Made by a program: the position numbers and the translations under genes. A DNA stretch of 64,000 nt from Cyanobium sp. WAJ14-Wanaka (GTDB lineage Bacteria; Cyanobacteriota; Cyanobacteriia; PCC-6307; Cyanobiaceae), in the NCBI RefSeq assembly GCF_024345375.1, contig NZ_JAGQAZ010000002.1:1-64000 (forward strand). Direction: 5' to 3'. Every line of letters starts with the position of its first letter. Within the stretch, counting starts at the first letter, position 1. The notes under the pieces are model-generated. The model worked only from the letters and a program-made list of their open reading frames with translations, had not been told where the DNA came from and ran no database searches. This document shows positions 9,369-17,583 of this stretch, piece by piece.

Positions 9369-10290
9369 AGCCACTCAAGTCAGCCAACTTGGCTAGGGGC
9401 TTCACACCTGAATCGAGCTTGCCGTTGATTTCCCAGCTGGGGAAACCATCAATCTTCTTGGCCTCACACAGAGCCTTCTGGCTGTTTTGGCCATCGGCCG
9501 CACACTCAATCACCTTGAGCTTGGCAGTTGCTTCCCGGCCAAAAAGCTCCTTTTGCTCATGGCAGTGGGGGCACCAGTAGGCCGAATACATCACCGCTCC
9601 AGTGGCGCTGAGGTGTTCGGCCAGGGCCACCGCCTGGGGCGTGCTCACCGTGGTCACCGCTGGCGCAATGCCTTTGCCGGTAACCACCGCGGGGCGATCG
9701 GCAGACGCCGCCCAGCCCAAGCCAAGAAGGGCCACCACCAGGGCCACCAACACCCCCCGAAATAGCAATTTGCCCCGGTCTTGCCAATCGCCGCCCACCA
9801 GGGAAAGCACGAATAGGGCCAGGCTCAAGAGGGCCGACAGGATGCAGAAAGGGCAGCAATCACGGATGCCAAACAGCATCACGCCAACGAGCACGCTGCT
9901 GAATACGGCCATGCCAGTGCTCACCAGAAACAACCCCCACCAGCTGCGGGTGGCCAGATCGGCCCGGAGATCGCCGGGGGCCACCAGGGGGGCAACCGCC
10001 ATCACCAAGACGGCGGCGTAGGCCAAAAAGCCAAAAAGCGACAGGGGCTGGCCGGCAATGCTGCCCCAGGCACTGGCAAGCACCTTTTCGCAACCGTTGC
10101 AGCCAAAGAAGGCCTCCTTCGAACAGCTAATGGCCCCCAGCAGCCCCCATTTTTTGAGGGTTATGGAACCAGTGTCGAGCGCGCCAATGGTGGCCAAAAC
10201 GGCAATTGCCACCCGAATCCAGCGGCTGCCTTCCGGGTCGCTGCGGCGCCGGTTTTCATTGAGGCGCTGGCTCAATCGGGTCGAGGTCAC
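9346..10290 (-). CDS. VKOR family protein fused to thioredoxin-like domain
   Basis: Membrane protein that makes disulfides in the periplasm/lumen by oxidising a thioredoxin-like domain and passing electrons to quinone. About 314 aa: a basic N-terminus, a VKOR domain with CNGCEKVL (loop cysteines) and the quinone-proximal CCPFC, and a C-terminal thioredoxin fold with YWCPHCHEQK. A GTG at 10290 is the best start because the first membrane helix begins about 28 residues later and the region above runs into the divergent rimO. Homologues are linked to PSII assembly in cyanobacteria and chloroplasts (LTO1). Its 3' end overlaps nadB on the other strand. Confidence 0.9.
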   Translation of the reverse strand: MTSTRLSQRLNENRRRSDPEGSRWIRVAIAVLATIGALDTGSITLKKWGLLGAISCSKEAFFGCNGCEKVLASAWGSIAGQPLSLFGFLAYAAVLVMAVAPLVAPGDLRADLATRSWWGLFLVSTGMAVFSSVLVGVMLFGIRDCCPFCILSALLSLALFVLSLVGGDWQDRGKLLFRGVLVALVVALLGLGWAASADRPAVVTGKGIAPAVTTVSTPQAVALAEHLSATGAVMYSAYWCPHCHEQKELFGREATAKLKVIECAADGQNSQKALCEAKKIDGFPSWEINGKLDSGVKPLAKLADLSGFRSAGPL

Positions 10291-10372
10291 AGGAGGCTTC
10301 CGCGAAGTGGTGCAGGCATGGCCTTGATTCTCGCAGTCGCACCCATAGGGTGGAGCTACGGCCCCAAGGTTT

Positions 10373-11743
10373 ATGACCAAACCCACCGTTGCCTTTGCCC
10401 ACCTGGGCTGCGAGAAAAATCGGGTGGATACCGAGCACATGCTGGGCCTTTTGGCCCAGGCCGGCTATGGGGTGACTGCCGATGAGGGCGAAGCCAGCGT
10501 GGTGGTGGTCAACACCTGCAGCTTTATCCAAGACGCCCGGGAGGAATCGGTGCGCACCCTGGTCGACCTGGCGGAACAGGGCAAGGAACTGATCATTGCC
10601 GGCTGCCTGGCCCAACACTTCCAGGAGGAACTGCTCGAATCCCTGCCAGAGGCGAAGGCGATAGTTGGCACCGGCGATTACCAGCACATCGTGAGTGTGT
10701 TGGAGCGGGTTGAGGCCGGAGAGCGGGTCAACCAGGTGAGCGCCAACCCCACCTTTGTGGGCGATGAAAACCTGCCCCGCTATCGCACCACCTCTGAGGC
10801 GGTGGCCTATCTGAAGGTGGCTGAGGGCTGCGACTACCGCTGCGCCTTCTGCATCATTCCCAAATTGCGGGGCGACCAGCGCTCCCGCCCGATTGAATCG
10901 ATCGTGGCCGAGGCCAAAACCCTGGCTGCCCAGGGGGTGAAGGAGCTGGTGCTGATCAGCCAGATCACCACCAATTACGGCCTGGATCTCTACGGCAAAC
11001 CCCAACTGGCCGAGTTGTTGCGGGCCCTGGGTGAGGTGGAAATCCCCTGGATCCGGGTGCACTACGCCTACCCCACCGGCCTGACAACGGAAGTGCTGGC
11101 GGCCTATCGGGAAGTGGTGAATGTGCTGCCCTACCTCGATCTGCCCCTGCAACACAGCCATCCCGAGGTGCTGAGGGCCATGAATCGGCCATGGCAGGCC
11201 GATGTGACCGCCGGGCTGCTGGAGCGGATCCGGCAGCAACTCCCAGAGGCCGTGCTGCGCACCACCTTCATCGTGGGCTTCCCAGGTGAAACCGATGAGC
11301 ACTTCCAAAACCTGCTGGATTTTGTGGTAGAACAGCGCTTCGACCATGTGGGGGTCTTCACCTTCTCGCCAGAGGAAGGCACCCCGGCCGCCGAACTGCC
11401 CAACCAGGTGCCCGCAGAGGTGGCAGCTGAGCGCAAGGATCAGCTGATGGCCCTCCAACAGCCGATCGCCGCCGAGCGCAATGCCAGCTGGGTGGGCCGC
11501 ATCGTGGATGTGCTGATCGAGCAGGAAAACCCCAGCAGCGGCGAAATGTTGGGGCGCTGCGCCCGCTTTGCGCCGGAGGTGGATGGGGAGGTGCGGGTAA
11601 TGCCAGGGGAAGGGGGCCTTTGCGCCGCACCCGGCACCCTGGTGCCCGTGCGGATCACCGCCGCCGACACCTACGACCTGGTAGGTGAGGTGGTGGGGGC
11701 AAAAGCGATGGTGGGCGCTGCCCTGGCCAGCCGGGCCAATTGA
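10373..11743 (+). CDS. rimO: ribosomal protein S12 methylthiotransferase RimO
   Basis: Radical SAM enzyme with two 4Fe-4S clusters that methylthiolates the conserved Asp of ribosomal protein S12. Order of domains: UPF0004 N-terminal domain ([13 protein letters not shown]13, then NTCSF and AGCLAQ supplying the other ligands), radical SAM core with C153-x3-C157-x2-C160 (CDYRCAFC), and a TRAM domain at the C-terminus. 456 aa, full length. Start ATG 10373. The stop TGA overlaps the TTG start of the next gene (TTGA), implying translational coupling. Confidence 0.96.
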   Translation: MTKPTVAFAHLGCEKNRVDTEHMLGLLAQAGYGVTADEGEASVVVVNTCSFIQDAREESVRTLVDLAEQGKELIIAGCLAQHFQEELLESLPEAKAIVGTGDYQHIVSVLERVEAGERVNQVSANPTFVGDENLPRYRTTSEAVAYLKVAEGCDYRCAFCIIPKLRGDQRSRPIESIVAEAKTLAAQGVKELVLISQITTNYGLDLYGKPQLAELLRALGEVEIPWIRVHYAYPTGLTTEVLAAYREVVNVLPYLDLPLQHSHPEVLRAMNRPWQADVTAGLLERIRQQLPEAVLRTTFIVGFPGETDEHFQNLLDFVVEQRFDHVGVFTFSPEEGTPAAELPNQVPAEVAAERKDQLMALQQPIAAERNASWVGRIVDVLIEQENPSSGEMLGRCARFAPEVDGEVRVMPGEGGLCAAPGTLVPVRITAADTYDLVGEVVGAKAMVGAALASRAN

Positions 11744-12963
11744 ACGCCCGCCAAGGCCTGCAACTGCTGCGCCAGCACCAGCGCACCACCTTCCTGGTGG
11801 CATCTGGCCTCAGTACTGCTGGGTCGTTTGCCGGGCTAACCGCCAAGGGCTGGTTGCTATTGCAGGGCAGCCATAACCCGCTGCTACTGGCACTCCACTT
11901 CGCCATGCTCACCCTGCCCACCCTGGTGGTGAGCGGCCCCGCCGGGGTGCTCACCGACCAATGGGGCAGTGAAAAGGTATTGATTCGGGCCCAATGGGGA
12001 CTATTTGCCGCCGCGGTGCTTGGCGCCATTGCGATTCCCCTCAGCCAGGGAGGCCTGCAGGCCCTATTGCTGCTGGCCAGCACCCTGGGGGTGGGAACCG
12101 CCAGCGCCTATGAACTGACGGCCCGAAACAAATACTGCGCCCTGCTGGTCGACCATCCCGATGGGCTGGGCTCGTACCTCACCAGCTTTTCTGTGGTCTT
12201 CAACGTGGCCAAGCTGGTGGGGCCTCCCATCGGCGGCCTGCTGCTGGCAGGCACTGGACCCTTTGCGGCCCTAGCCCTAGATGCGGCCAGCTATCTGGTG
12301 CCGATTGCCACCTTGATCTGGTTAATGGCGCCCAATGCGGACGCCGAAGAACGCAGCCAGAGGGGCCAGCAGGCAAGCCTGGCCACGGCCTGGCGCGATT
12401 GCGGAGCCGACCTGCGCAGGGTGCTGATTTTCTGCGCCCTGGCCTGCCTATTCGGCTTCTTCCATCCAGGACTAGCCCCGCTGATGGCCGACCAACTATT
12501 GGGCCCTAGCCCCCAGGCTCTTGGCCTATTTACCAGCGTGATCGCCGCCGGCAGCATCACCGGTGGCCTTTGGCTACAGCGAAGGGCGGAACACCTCAGC
12601 CGCAGGCCCGCCCTCTTACTGGGGGGCAGCACCTTGGTGAGTGGCCTGGCCCAAATCGGCCTAGGGATTAGCCCCCATGCCGGCTGGGGCCTGGCCATGG
12701 CCTTTTTGATTGGGGCTGGCACCGCCTGCCTGCTCTCCGGCACCAACCTGATCCTCCAGGTGCGCTCGCCCCAGGTGCTGAGGGGAAGGATGGCCGGTTT
12801 GGGGCAAATTGCCTTCCTGGGTGGCGGTGGCCTGAGCGGCATCCTGGCCGCTGGCCTCAGCCTCAAAACAGGGATTTGGCCCACCTTCGTGCTGCTGGGC
12901 TGCCTGGGCAGCGCCCTGGCGATTTGGGAACTGGCCAGCCAGCACCAGAAACGCTTGGCCTGA
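11740..12963 (+). CDS. MFS transporter (EntS/MFS_3-like exporter)
   Basis: A 407-aa, twelve-helix membrane protein. The arrangement (short N-tail, [20 protein letters not shown] after helix 2, [14 protein letters not shown] in the middle) fits the MFS_3 group that includes the enterobactin exporter EntS and macrolide exporters; the substrate is not predictable. No ATG or GTG lies before the first helix, so the TTG at 11740, overlapping the rimO stop as TTGA, is the likely start. The C-terminus ends just before the convergent petL. Confidence 0.85.
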   Translation: MNARQGLQLLRQHQRTTFLVASGLSTAGSFAGLTAKGWLLLQGSHNPLLLALHFAMLTLPTLVVSGPAGVLTDQWGSEKVLIRAQWGLFAAAVLGAIAIPLSQGGLQALLLLASTLGVGTASAYELTARNKYCALLVDHPDGLGSYLTSFSVVFNVAKLVGPPIGGLLLAGTGPFAALALDAASYLVPIATLIWLMAPNADAEERSQRGQQASLATAWRDCGADLRRVLIFCALACLFGFFHPGLAPLMADQLLGPSPQALGLFTSVIAAGSITGGLWLQRRAEHLSRRPALLLGGSTLVSGLAQIGLGISPHAGWGLAMAFLIGAGTACLLSGTNLILQVRSPQVLRGRMAGLGQIAFLGGGGLSGILAAGLSLKTGIWPTFVLLGCLGSALAIWELASQHQKRLA

Positions 12964-12992
12964 TAACTCTCCAGCAATGGCTGGGGTCAGGC

Positions 12993-13085
12993 TCAGATCA
13001 ACTTGATCCCGCGCAACACAAGGGAAGCCAGAACTGCTGCGGTAAGGCCACCACCCACCAAACCCAGGTAGATCGCAACGCCCAT
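12993..13085 (-). CDS. petL: cytochrome b6-f complex subunit PetL
   Basis: A 30-aa single-span protein reading MGVAIYLGLVGGG at the start and VLRGIKLI at the end. The length, one central hydrophobic helix and the terminal R-x-I-K-L-I are what cyanobacterial PetL proteins show. PetL is a peripheral small subunit that stabilises the b6f complex. It lies alone on the minus strand between the convergent MFS gene and the divergent radical SAM gene; no strong SD is visible. Short length keeps confidence below certainty. Confidence 0.75.
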   Translation of the reverse strand: MGVAIYLGLVGGGLTAAVLASLVLRGIKLI

Positions 13086-13149
13086 GGCCAACCCGTCAAA
13101 AACTTAAGGCCATTACAGCAGAAACCGCAGCCCCCTAGTCGGGAGTGCC

Positions 13150-13172
13150 ACAAACCTCCTAGGGTTTGTTTT
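13150..13172 (+). terminator. hairpin plus short U-run
   Basis: ACAAACC (13150-13156) pairs with GGTTTGT (13163-13169) around a 6-nt loop and is followed by TTT. In plus orientation it could end transcription coming from rimO-MFS, which would run antisense through petL. It also sits about 65 bp upstream of the petL start and 60 bp before the radical SAM gene, so it could instead be a regulatory element. Confidence 0.45.
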
Positions 13173-13232
13173 GGACCAAGCCTTTCCAGGGGCCGCGCAA
13201 GCGATCTGGCTCGACCGCTCGAAAAAGGAAAG

Positions 13233-14843
13233 ATGCGCACCCTATTCATCTACCCCGAGTTCCCGAAGACCTTCTGGAGCTACGAAAAAATCCTCGACCT
13301 CATCAACCGCAAGGTGCTGTTGCCGCCCCTGGGGCTGGTGACGGTGGCGGCCCTGATGCCCCAAAGCTGGGAGATGAAGCTGGTCGACCGCAATGTGCGG
13401 GAAGTGCTCGAAGAAGAGTGGGCCTGGGCTGAATTGGTGGTTATCTCCGGAATGATCGTGCAAAAGGCCGACATGGCCGTGCAGATCGCCAAGGCAAAAG
13501 AAAAGGGCATCCCCGTGGCCGTAGGTGGGCCCTTTGCCAGCTCCACCCCGGATGCGCCGGAATTGGACCTGGTGGATTTCAAGGTTCTCGATGAGGGCGA
13601 AATCACCCTGCCGCTGTTTATTGAAGCCCTGGAGAGTGGCGCCCAGCAGGGACGCTTCAGCTCCGAGGGGGTTAAGCCGGATGTGACCGGCACACCGGTG
13701 CCCCGTTTTGATCTGTTGGAGTTGGGGGCCTACTCGGAGATGTCGGTGCAGTTCTCCCGGGGCTGCCCTTTCCAGTGCGAGTTTTGCGACATAATCGTGC
13801 TCTACGGCCGCAAACCCCGCACCAAGAATCCGGAGCAATTAGTTGCTGAACTTCAGGCTCTCTATGACCTGGGCTGGCGCCGCTCCGTGTTTCTGGTGGA
13901 TGACAACTTCATTGGCAACAAGCGCAACGTAAAACTGCTTTTGCCCCTACTTAAGCAATGGCAAATCGATCGCGGTTACCCCTTCAGCTTTGCCACCGAG
14001 GCATCTGTTGATTTGGCCAGCGACGACGACCTGATGCAGATGATGGTGGAATCGGGCTTTGAGAGCGTATTTCTCGGCATCGAAACCCCAGACGAAGCAA
14101 GTTTGGCCACTGCCGGAAAACTACAAAACACCCGCAGCTCCCTAGACGAATCCGTCAACAAGATCACCTCCTACGGCCTGCGGGTGATGGCCGGCTTCAT
14201 CATTGGCTTCGATGGCGAAAAACAGGGTGCTGGCCAGCGCATTGTCGATTTTGTGACCCGCACCGGCATTCCCCACGCGATGATGGGCATGCTTCAAGCC
14301 CTTCCAAACACTGCCCTTTGGCACCGATTGGAGAAGGAAGAGCGCCTTATCCAAGAAACAGGGGCAGCCAAAGGGGTCAACCAAACCAACCTGCTCAATT
14401 TCATACCAACCCGGCCGATTCAAGACATCGCCAACGAATATGTGGATGCTTTTGCCGCCCTCTACGAGCCAAATGCCTACATCGATAGGGTTTATAGCTA
14501 CTTCCTAAAGCTGCCACCCCAGAAACACACGCAATTCCTAATCCCTGAAAATCGCCATCCCGCCAAGTCGATTGATCCGGTCGATTTGCGGGCTTTGGCA
14601 ACAGTTATTTGGCGCCAAGGCTTCAAGCGCGACACCCGCTTTCGTTTTTGGCGGGCCCTGGGGGGCATGGCCATCCACAACCCCAAGCGCTTTAGGGGAT
14701 TCATCTCAATCCTTGCCCACAACGAACACTTTCACGAATATCGGGCCATCGTGCGCCGTGAGATTCAAGCCCAACTGGTGGGGCTCCCCCCCGAGCCGCC
14801 AGCAAAGCCAGCCACGGCGGAGCGTCAGCTACAGCCGGCCTGA
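13233..14843 (+). CDS. B12-binding-domain radical SAM protein with DUF4070-like C-terminus
   Basis: A 536-aa class B radical SAM protein: an N-terminal cobalamin-binding Rossmann-like domain (about residues 1-140, LLPPLGLVTVAALMPQSW and the VAVGGPFASS segment), a radical SAM core with C178-x3-C182-x2-C185 (SRGCPFQCEFCD), and a C-terminal region like DUF4070. Such proteins include methylases such as the hopanoid C-2 methylase HpnP and the BchE cyclase; the substrate here is unknown. The ATG at 13233 has AAAGGAAAG directly upstream. The intergenic region after the stop is notably AT-rich. Confidence 0.85.
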   Translation: MRTLFIYPEFPKTFWSYEKILDLINRKVLLPPLGLVTVAALMPQSWEMKLVDRNVREVLEEEWAWAELVVISGMIVQKADMAVQIAKAKEKGIPVAVGGPFASSTPDAPELDLVDFKVLDEGEITLPLFIEALESGAQQGRFSSEGVKPDVTGTPVPRFDLLELGAYSEMSVQFSRGCPFQCEFCDIIVLYGRKPRTKNPEQLVAELQALYDLGWRRSVFLVDDNFIGNKRNVKLLLPLLKQWQIDRGYPFSFATEASVDLASDDDLMQMMVESGFESVFLGIETPDEASLATAGKLQNTRSSLDESVNKITSYGLRVMAGFIIGFDGEKQGAGQRIVDFVTRTGIPHAMMGMLQALPNTALWHRLEKEERLIQETGAAKGVNQTNLLNFIPTRPIQDIANEYVDAFAALYEPNAYIDRVYSYFLKLPPQKHTQFLIPENRHPAKSIDPVDLRALATVIWRQGFKRDTRFRFWRALGGMAIHNPKRFRGFISILAHNEHFHEYRAIVRREIQAQLVGLPPEPPAKPATAERQLQPA

Positions 14844-14891
14844 GCCAATTGATTGCCAATTTATTAGGCCAATATTAGTAGGCCAACATAT

Positions 14892-15284
14892 TTAGTCTTG
14901 GACATATTCGAGGCCGTGATCTAGGCAATATTCAGCTTTTTGCAATTCCCTACCTAAATAGAGGGCATGGTCTAGGCGCGAGAGGGGCAGGGGGCTGCTG
15001 CCTTCACTGAGGGCCATGCCCAGCTCCTTAGCGGTGCGGCCCCGGTATGTGGCTAGGGCCTGGCGGGGTCCTTCCCCCTTGCAGGCGATCACCTCGCCGG
15101 TTTCTGGGTCGGTGGCGAGGCCCTGGCTATCTATTGCATTGCCGTAGTGCTCAGCCACCAGCCCATGGGCCAGCTGGTCCAGCTTGATCAGGAAATAGCC
15201 CTCTGGATCCAGGGCGATAAAGCGCTGGGAGAGCTTGGCGTCGAGCTCTTGACGGGCTTGGCGGCTGGAGCGTGCTTCAGGCAT
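14892..15284 (-). CDS. DUF4346 family protein
   Basis: A 130-aa soluble protein that I match to the cyanobacterial DUF4346 family by ALDPEGYFLIKLD, the PETGEVIACKGEG segment, RGRTAKELG and the C-terminal SRLDHALYLGRELQKAE with final YVQD. The fold has been compared with the MtrA/thymidylate-synthase-like group, but no activity is known. It overlaps the upstream FemAB-like gene by 8 bp, so the pair is co-expressed. Confidence 0.8.
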   Translation of the reverse strand: MPEARSSRQARQELDAKLSQRFIALDPEGYFLIKLDQLAHGLVAEHYGNAIDSQGLATDPETGEVIACKGEGPRQALATYRGRTAKELGMALSEGSSPLPLSRLDHALYLGRELQKAEYCLDHGLEYVQD

Positions 15285-16440
15285 GGGGTGGATCGTAGGA
15301 AGCGGTGAAGGGCAGTTCCCCGTTTACAGCTTCGATTTCCAGGCCCATTTCGATGTTGGCTCCCGGCAGCCAGCGACGCAGGATTGCATCGAATTGCGGT
15401 TCAAACCAGGCATGCAGGCTGGTGCGCGGCTCAGCCACAAAGCCGCGGCGCCTCTTGTGGCTACCGCCAGCCCCTGGATCGAACTGGCGAATGCCGCGGG
15501 AAATCGCCCAGGCGATCGGGGCGTAGTAACAAACCTCAAAGTGCAGGCAATCGATTTCCATCTCACTGCCCCAATAGCGGCCCCAAAGCTGGTCGGGGGT
15601 GTGGACGCAAAGCGACATCGCCACGGGTTCCTGGGGATCGCCAAGGTGGGCACTGAACAGCACCAAGTTGGCCCTTAGATCCGCTGTGGAGGAGGTAAAA
15701 AACTCTTCAGTCAGGTACTTGCTGCCCCAGGCACCCCAACGGCTGCAGTGCTGGCCGTAGAAGTAATGCATGCGCTCCATTAGCGCCGGGGTGATTTCTT
15801 CGCCCACCACCGGGCTGACCTGCAGGCCCGCCGCGGCCACGGCCTGGCGTTCCCGCTTGATGTTGCGGCGCTGGTTGGCATTGAAACTGGCCAGATAGCC
15901 GTTGAAATCTTCAAAACCGGGATTGACCCACTGGCTTTGCTGGTTCACCCAGGGGGCCCAGCCGCAGGCCTCCACCAGGGGCTGCCAGGCCGGATCCACG
16001 TAGAGAAAATTGCAACTCAAGAGCCTCTGCTGCCGGCAAAAGGCCTCCACCTGCTGGAGCATCAGGGCCGTGATTTCGGCCGGGTCCTCGGAGGGGTCCA
16101 TCAGGAAGCGATAGCCCTGGACGGGGCTGAGCGGGCTCATCCCCACCAACTTCGGGTAGTAGCGCAGGCCCAGCTGGCCGGCGAGTTGGGCAAAGCTCTG
16201 GTCGAAGACAAATTCGCCGTAGCTGTGGCCCTTGAGATAGAGCGGTGCTGCCGCAATCAGCTGTTCGCCGCGCCAAAGCCCCAGATGGCAGCTCTGCCAA
16301 CCCTGGCGCGGCACGATGCTGCCACTGGCCTCCAGTTGGTGCAGCCAGCGCCAACTAAAAAACGGTATTCCCGCAGCCAAACAATCCCAGGTGGCCTCGG
16401 GAAACTCGACCATGGAGGAATGCCAGCGGGCCTCCAGCAC
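15277..16440 (-). CDS. FemAB-like / peptidogalycan biosynthesis protein (GNAT superfamily)
   Basis: A 387-aa protein of the FemAB_like family (COG3146), with two GNAT-like folds. Recognisable parts are EARWHSSMVEFPEATW at the N-terminus, the FNANQRRNIKRERQAVAAAGL segment in the middle, and FEVCYYAPIAWAISRGIRQFDPGAGGSHK near the C-terminus. The family is believed to transfer acyl or aminoacyl groups to envelope components, but no substrate is proven. GTG start at 16440 is chosen because the conserved EARWH segment would be lost from the ATG at 16413. Overlaps the DUF4346 gene downstream. Confidence 0.85.
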   Translation of the reverse strand: MLEARWHSSMVEFPEATWDCLAAGIPFFSWRWLHQLEASGSIVPRQGWQSCHLGLWRGEQLIAAAPLYLKGHSYGEFVFDQSFAQLAGQLGLRYYPKLVGMSPLSPVQGYRFLMDPSEDPAEITALMLQQVEAFCRQQRLLSCNFLYVDPAWQPLVEACGWAPWVNQQSQWVNPGFEDFNGYLASFNANQRRNIKRERQAVAAAGLQVSPVVGEEITPALMERMHYFYGQHCSRWGAWGSKYLTEEFFTSSTADLRANLVLFSAHLGDPQEPVAMSLCVHTPDQLWGRYWGSEMEIDCLHFEVCYYAPIAWAISRGIRQFDPGAGGSHKRRRGFVAEPRTSLHAWFEPQFDAILRRWLPGANIEMGLEIEAVNGELPFTASYDPPHA

Positions 16441-16502
16441 ACAGGGCGGTCAACGAACCGCAAAACTAACCAGAGTGCCTAGGCCATGGCGGCCTGAACT
16501 AG

Positions 16503-16922
16503 ATGCGCCCCCCTGCCCCCTGGCTGACAGGAAACCTGATCGGAATTGTCCTGGCCCTGCAGGGGCCGGCCCAGGCGGGGCTGCTCCTACCGGTGCTGCA
16601 GCTGATGCGGCCCCAGTTGGAGGCCAAGCTGACCAAGGTGTGTGTGGAGAAGGGTTCGGCTGGGAATGGGGCCCTGGCGGCCAAGCTGCTATCGCCCTGC
16701 CAGCAACTGGCCAAACCAACCAGCGCCTGCCTGGTGGAGGAAACCGATGCCACTGGCCACAGCCTGGGGGTGATCTCCGAATTGATCCAGGGCCAATTCG
16801 GCAGCCAGAGCGAGCTGGTGGTTAAGCGCTGTCTGGCCAAGATGTTGGGCCTGCCGGCCGACAGCCTCAACGAGGTGCCGCTGCTGGAGCTGGCTACAGG
16901 CTTCAACAAAACCAAGCCCTAG
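16503..16922 (+). CDS. secreted small protein with four cysteines, function unknown
   Basis: A 139-aa protein with a signal peptide (residues 1 to about 25, NLIGIVLALQGPAQA) and a mature region with four cysteines (C47, C66, C76, C110), consistent with one or two disulfides outside the cytoplasm. I do not recognise a Pfam family. ATG at 16503. It is divergent from the FemAB-like gene (62 bp apart) and convergent with the RibD-C-like gene (14 bp apart). Good codon use like its neighbours suggests a real gene. Confidence 0.65.
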   Translation: MRPPAPWLTGNLIGIVLALQGPAQAGLLLPVLQLMRPQLEAKLTKVCVEKGSAGNGALAAKLLSPCQQLAKPTSACLVEETDATGHSLGVISELIQGQFGSQSELVVKRCLAKMLGLPADSLNEVPLLELATGFNKTKP

Positions 16923-16935
16923 GCCCAGCCAAGCC

Positions 16936-17583
16936 CTAGGCCCGCCGGTAGCGCAGGAGCAATTCTTCTCCGCCAAGGGGCCTGTGCTCAACCAGGCGCC
17001 AGCTGCTGCCGCCAAAGGCCTCCCCCCCGTGCCAGGGGATCCAGCCATGGGGACCGCCCAGCAGGGAGGGGCAGAGGGTGAGCTGGAGCTCGTCGATCCA
17101 ATGCCCCGCCAACAGCTGGCTGGCCACCTGGGCCCCACCCAGGACCACCAACCGCTCGAGGCCCGCTTGCCAGCAGCCGGCCCACAGATCCGGCCAAGGG
17201 CCCAGGGGCCAGTGCCGCTGAAATTGCCCGTTGGCTGGGATTTCCAGGCCTGGGGGCACCAACAGCCAGCGCTCCAGGGGCTGCTGAAAAAAGGGCAATT
17301 CGGCGGGCAGCTGGCCAGTGCGGCTGAGCACCAGGGCCGCTGGCTGGGGCGATCGGCCTGCCGCCAGGCGCTGCGCCAGCAGATCGGCTGCTCGAATCAA
17401 ACAGGTACTGCCGTGGCGACGCAGGGTCTCGGCGCCAATCAGGCAGCCATCAGCCCAGGCCAGGGCCTCCTCCAGGGCCCGCCGGTCCCCCTGGCCACCC
17501 AAATGGGCCGCACCCCCCTCTGGCGGCGCCAGGCGCCCATCCAGGCTGGTCGCCAGGACCAAGCGCAGCTCGGGCCGATTCAA
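16936..17583 (-). CDS. RibD C-terminal-like (DHFR-fold) pyrimidine/pterin reductase, stand-alone
   Basis: A 215-aa protein with only the reductase half of RibD: ELRLVLATSLDGRLAP at the N-terminus (NADPH/substrate strand and turn), GCLIGAETLRRHGS, and near the C-terminus VVLGGAQVASQLLAGHWIDELQLTLCPSLLGG. There is no deaminase domain. The start is TTG 17583, which overlaps the stop of the PTPS gene as TTGA; no ATG or GTG precedes the conserved first strand. The coupling to a PTPS protein suggests a pterin rather than a riboflavin substrate, but that is inference. Confidence 0.85.
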   Translation of the reverse strand: MNRPELRLVLATSLDGRLAPPEGGAAHLGGQGDRRALEEALAWADGCLIGAETLRRHGSTCLIRAADLLAQRLAAGRSPQPAALVLSRTGQLPAELPFFQQPLERWLLVPPGLEIPANGQFQRHWPLGPWPDLWAGCWQAGLERLVVLGGAQVASQLLAGHWIDELQLTLCPSLLGGPHGWIPWHGGEAFGGSSWRLVEHRPLGGEELLLRYRRA

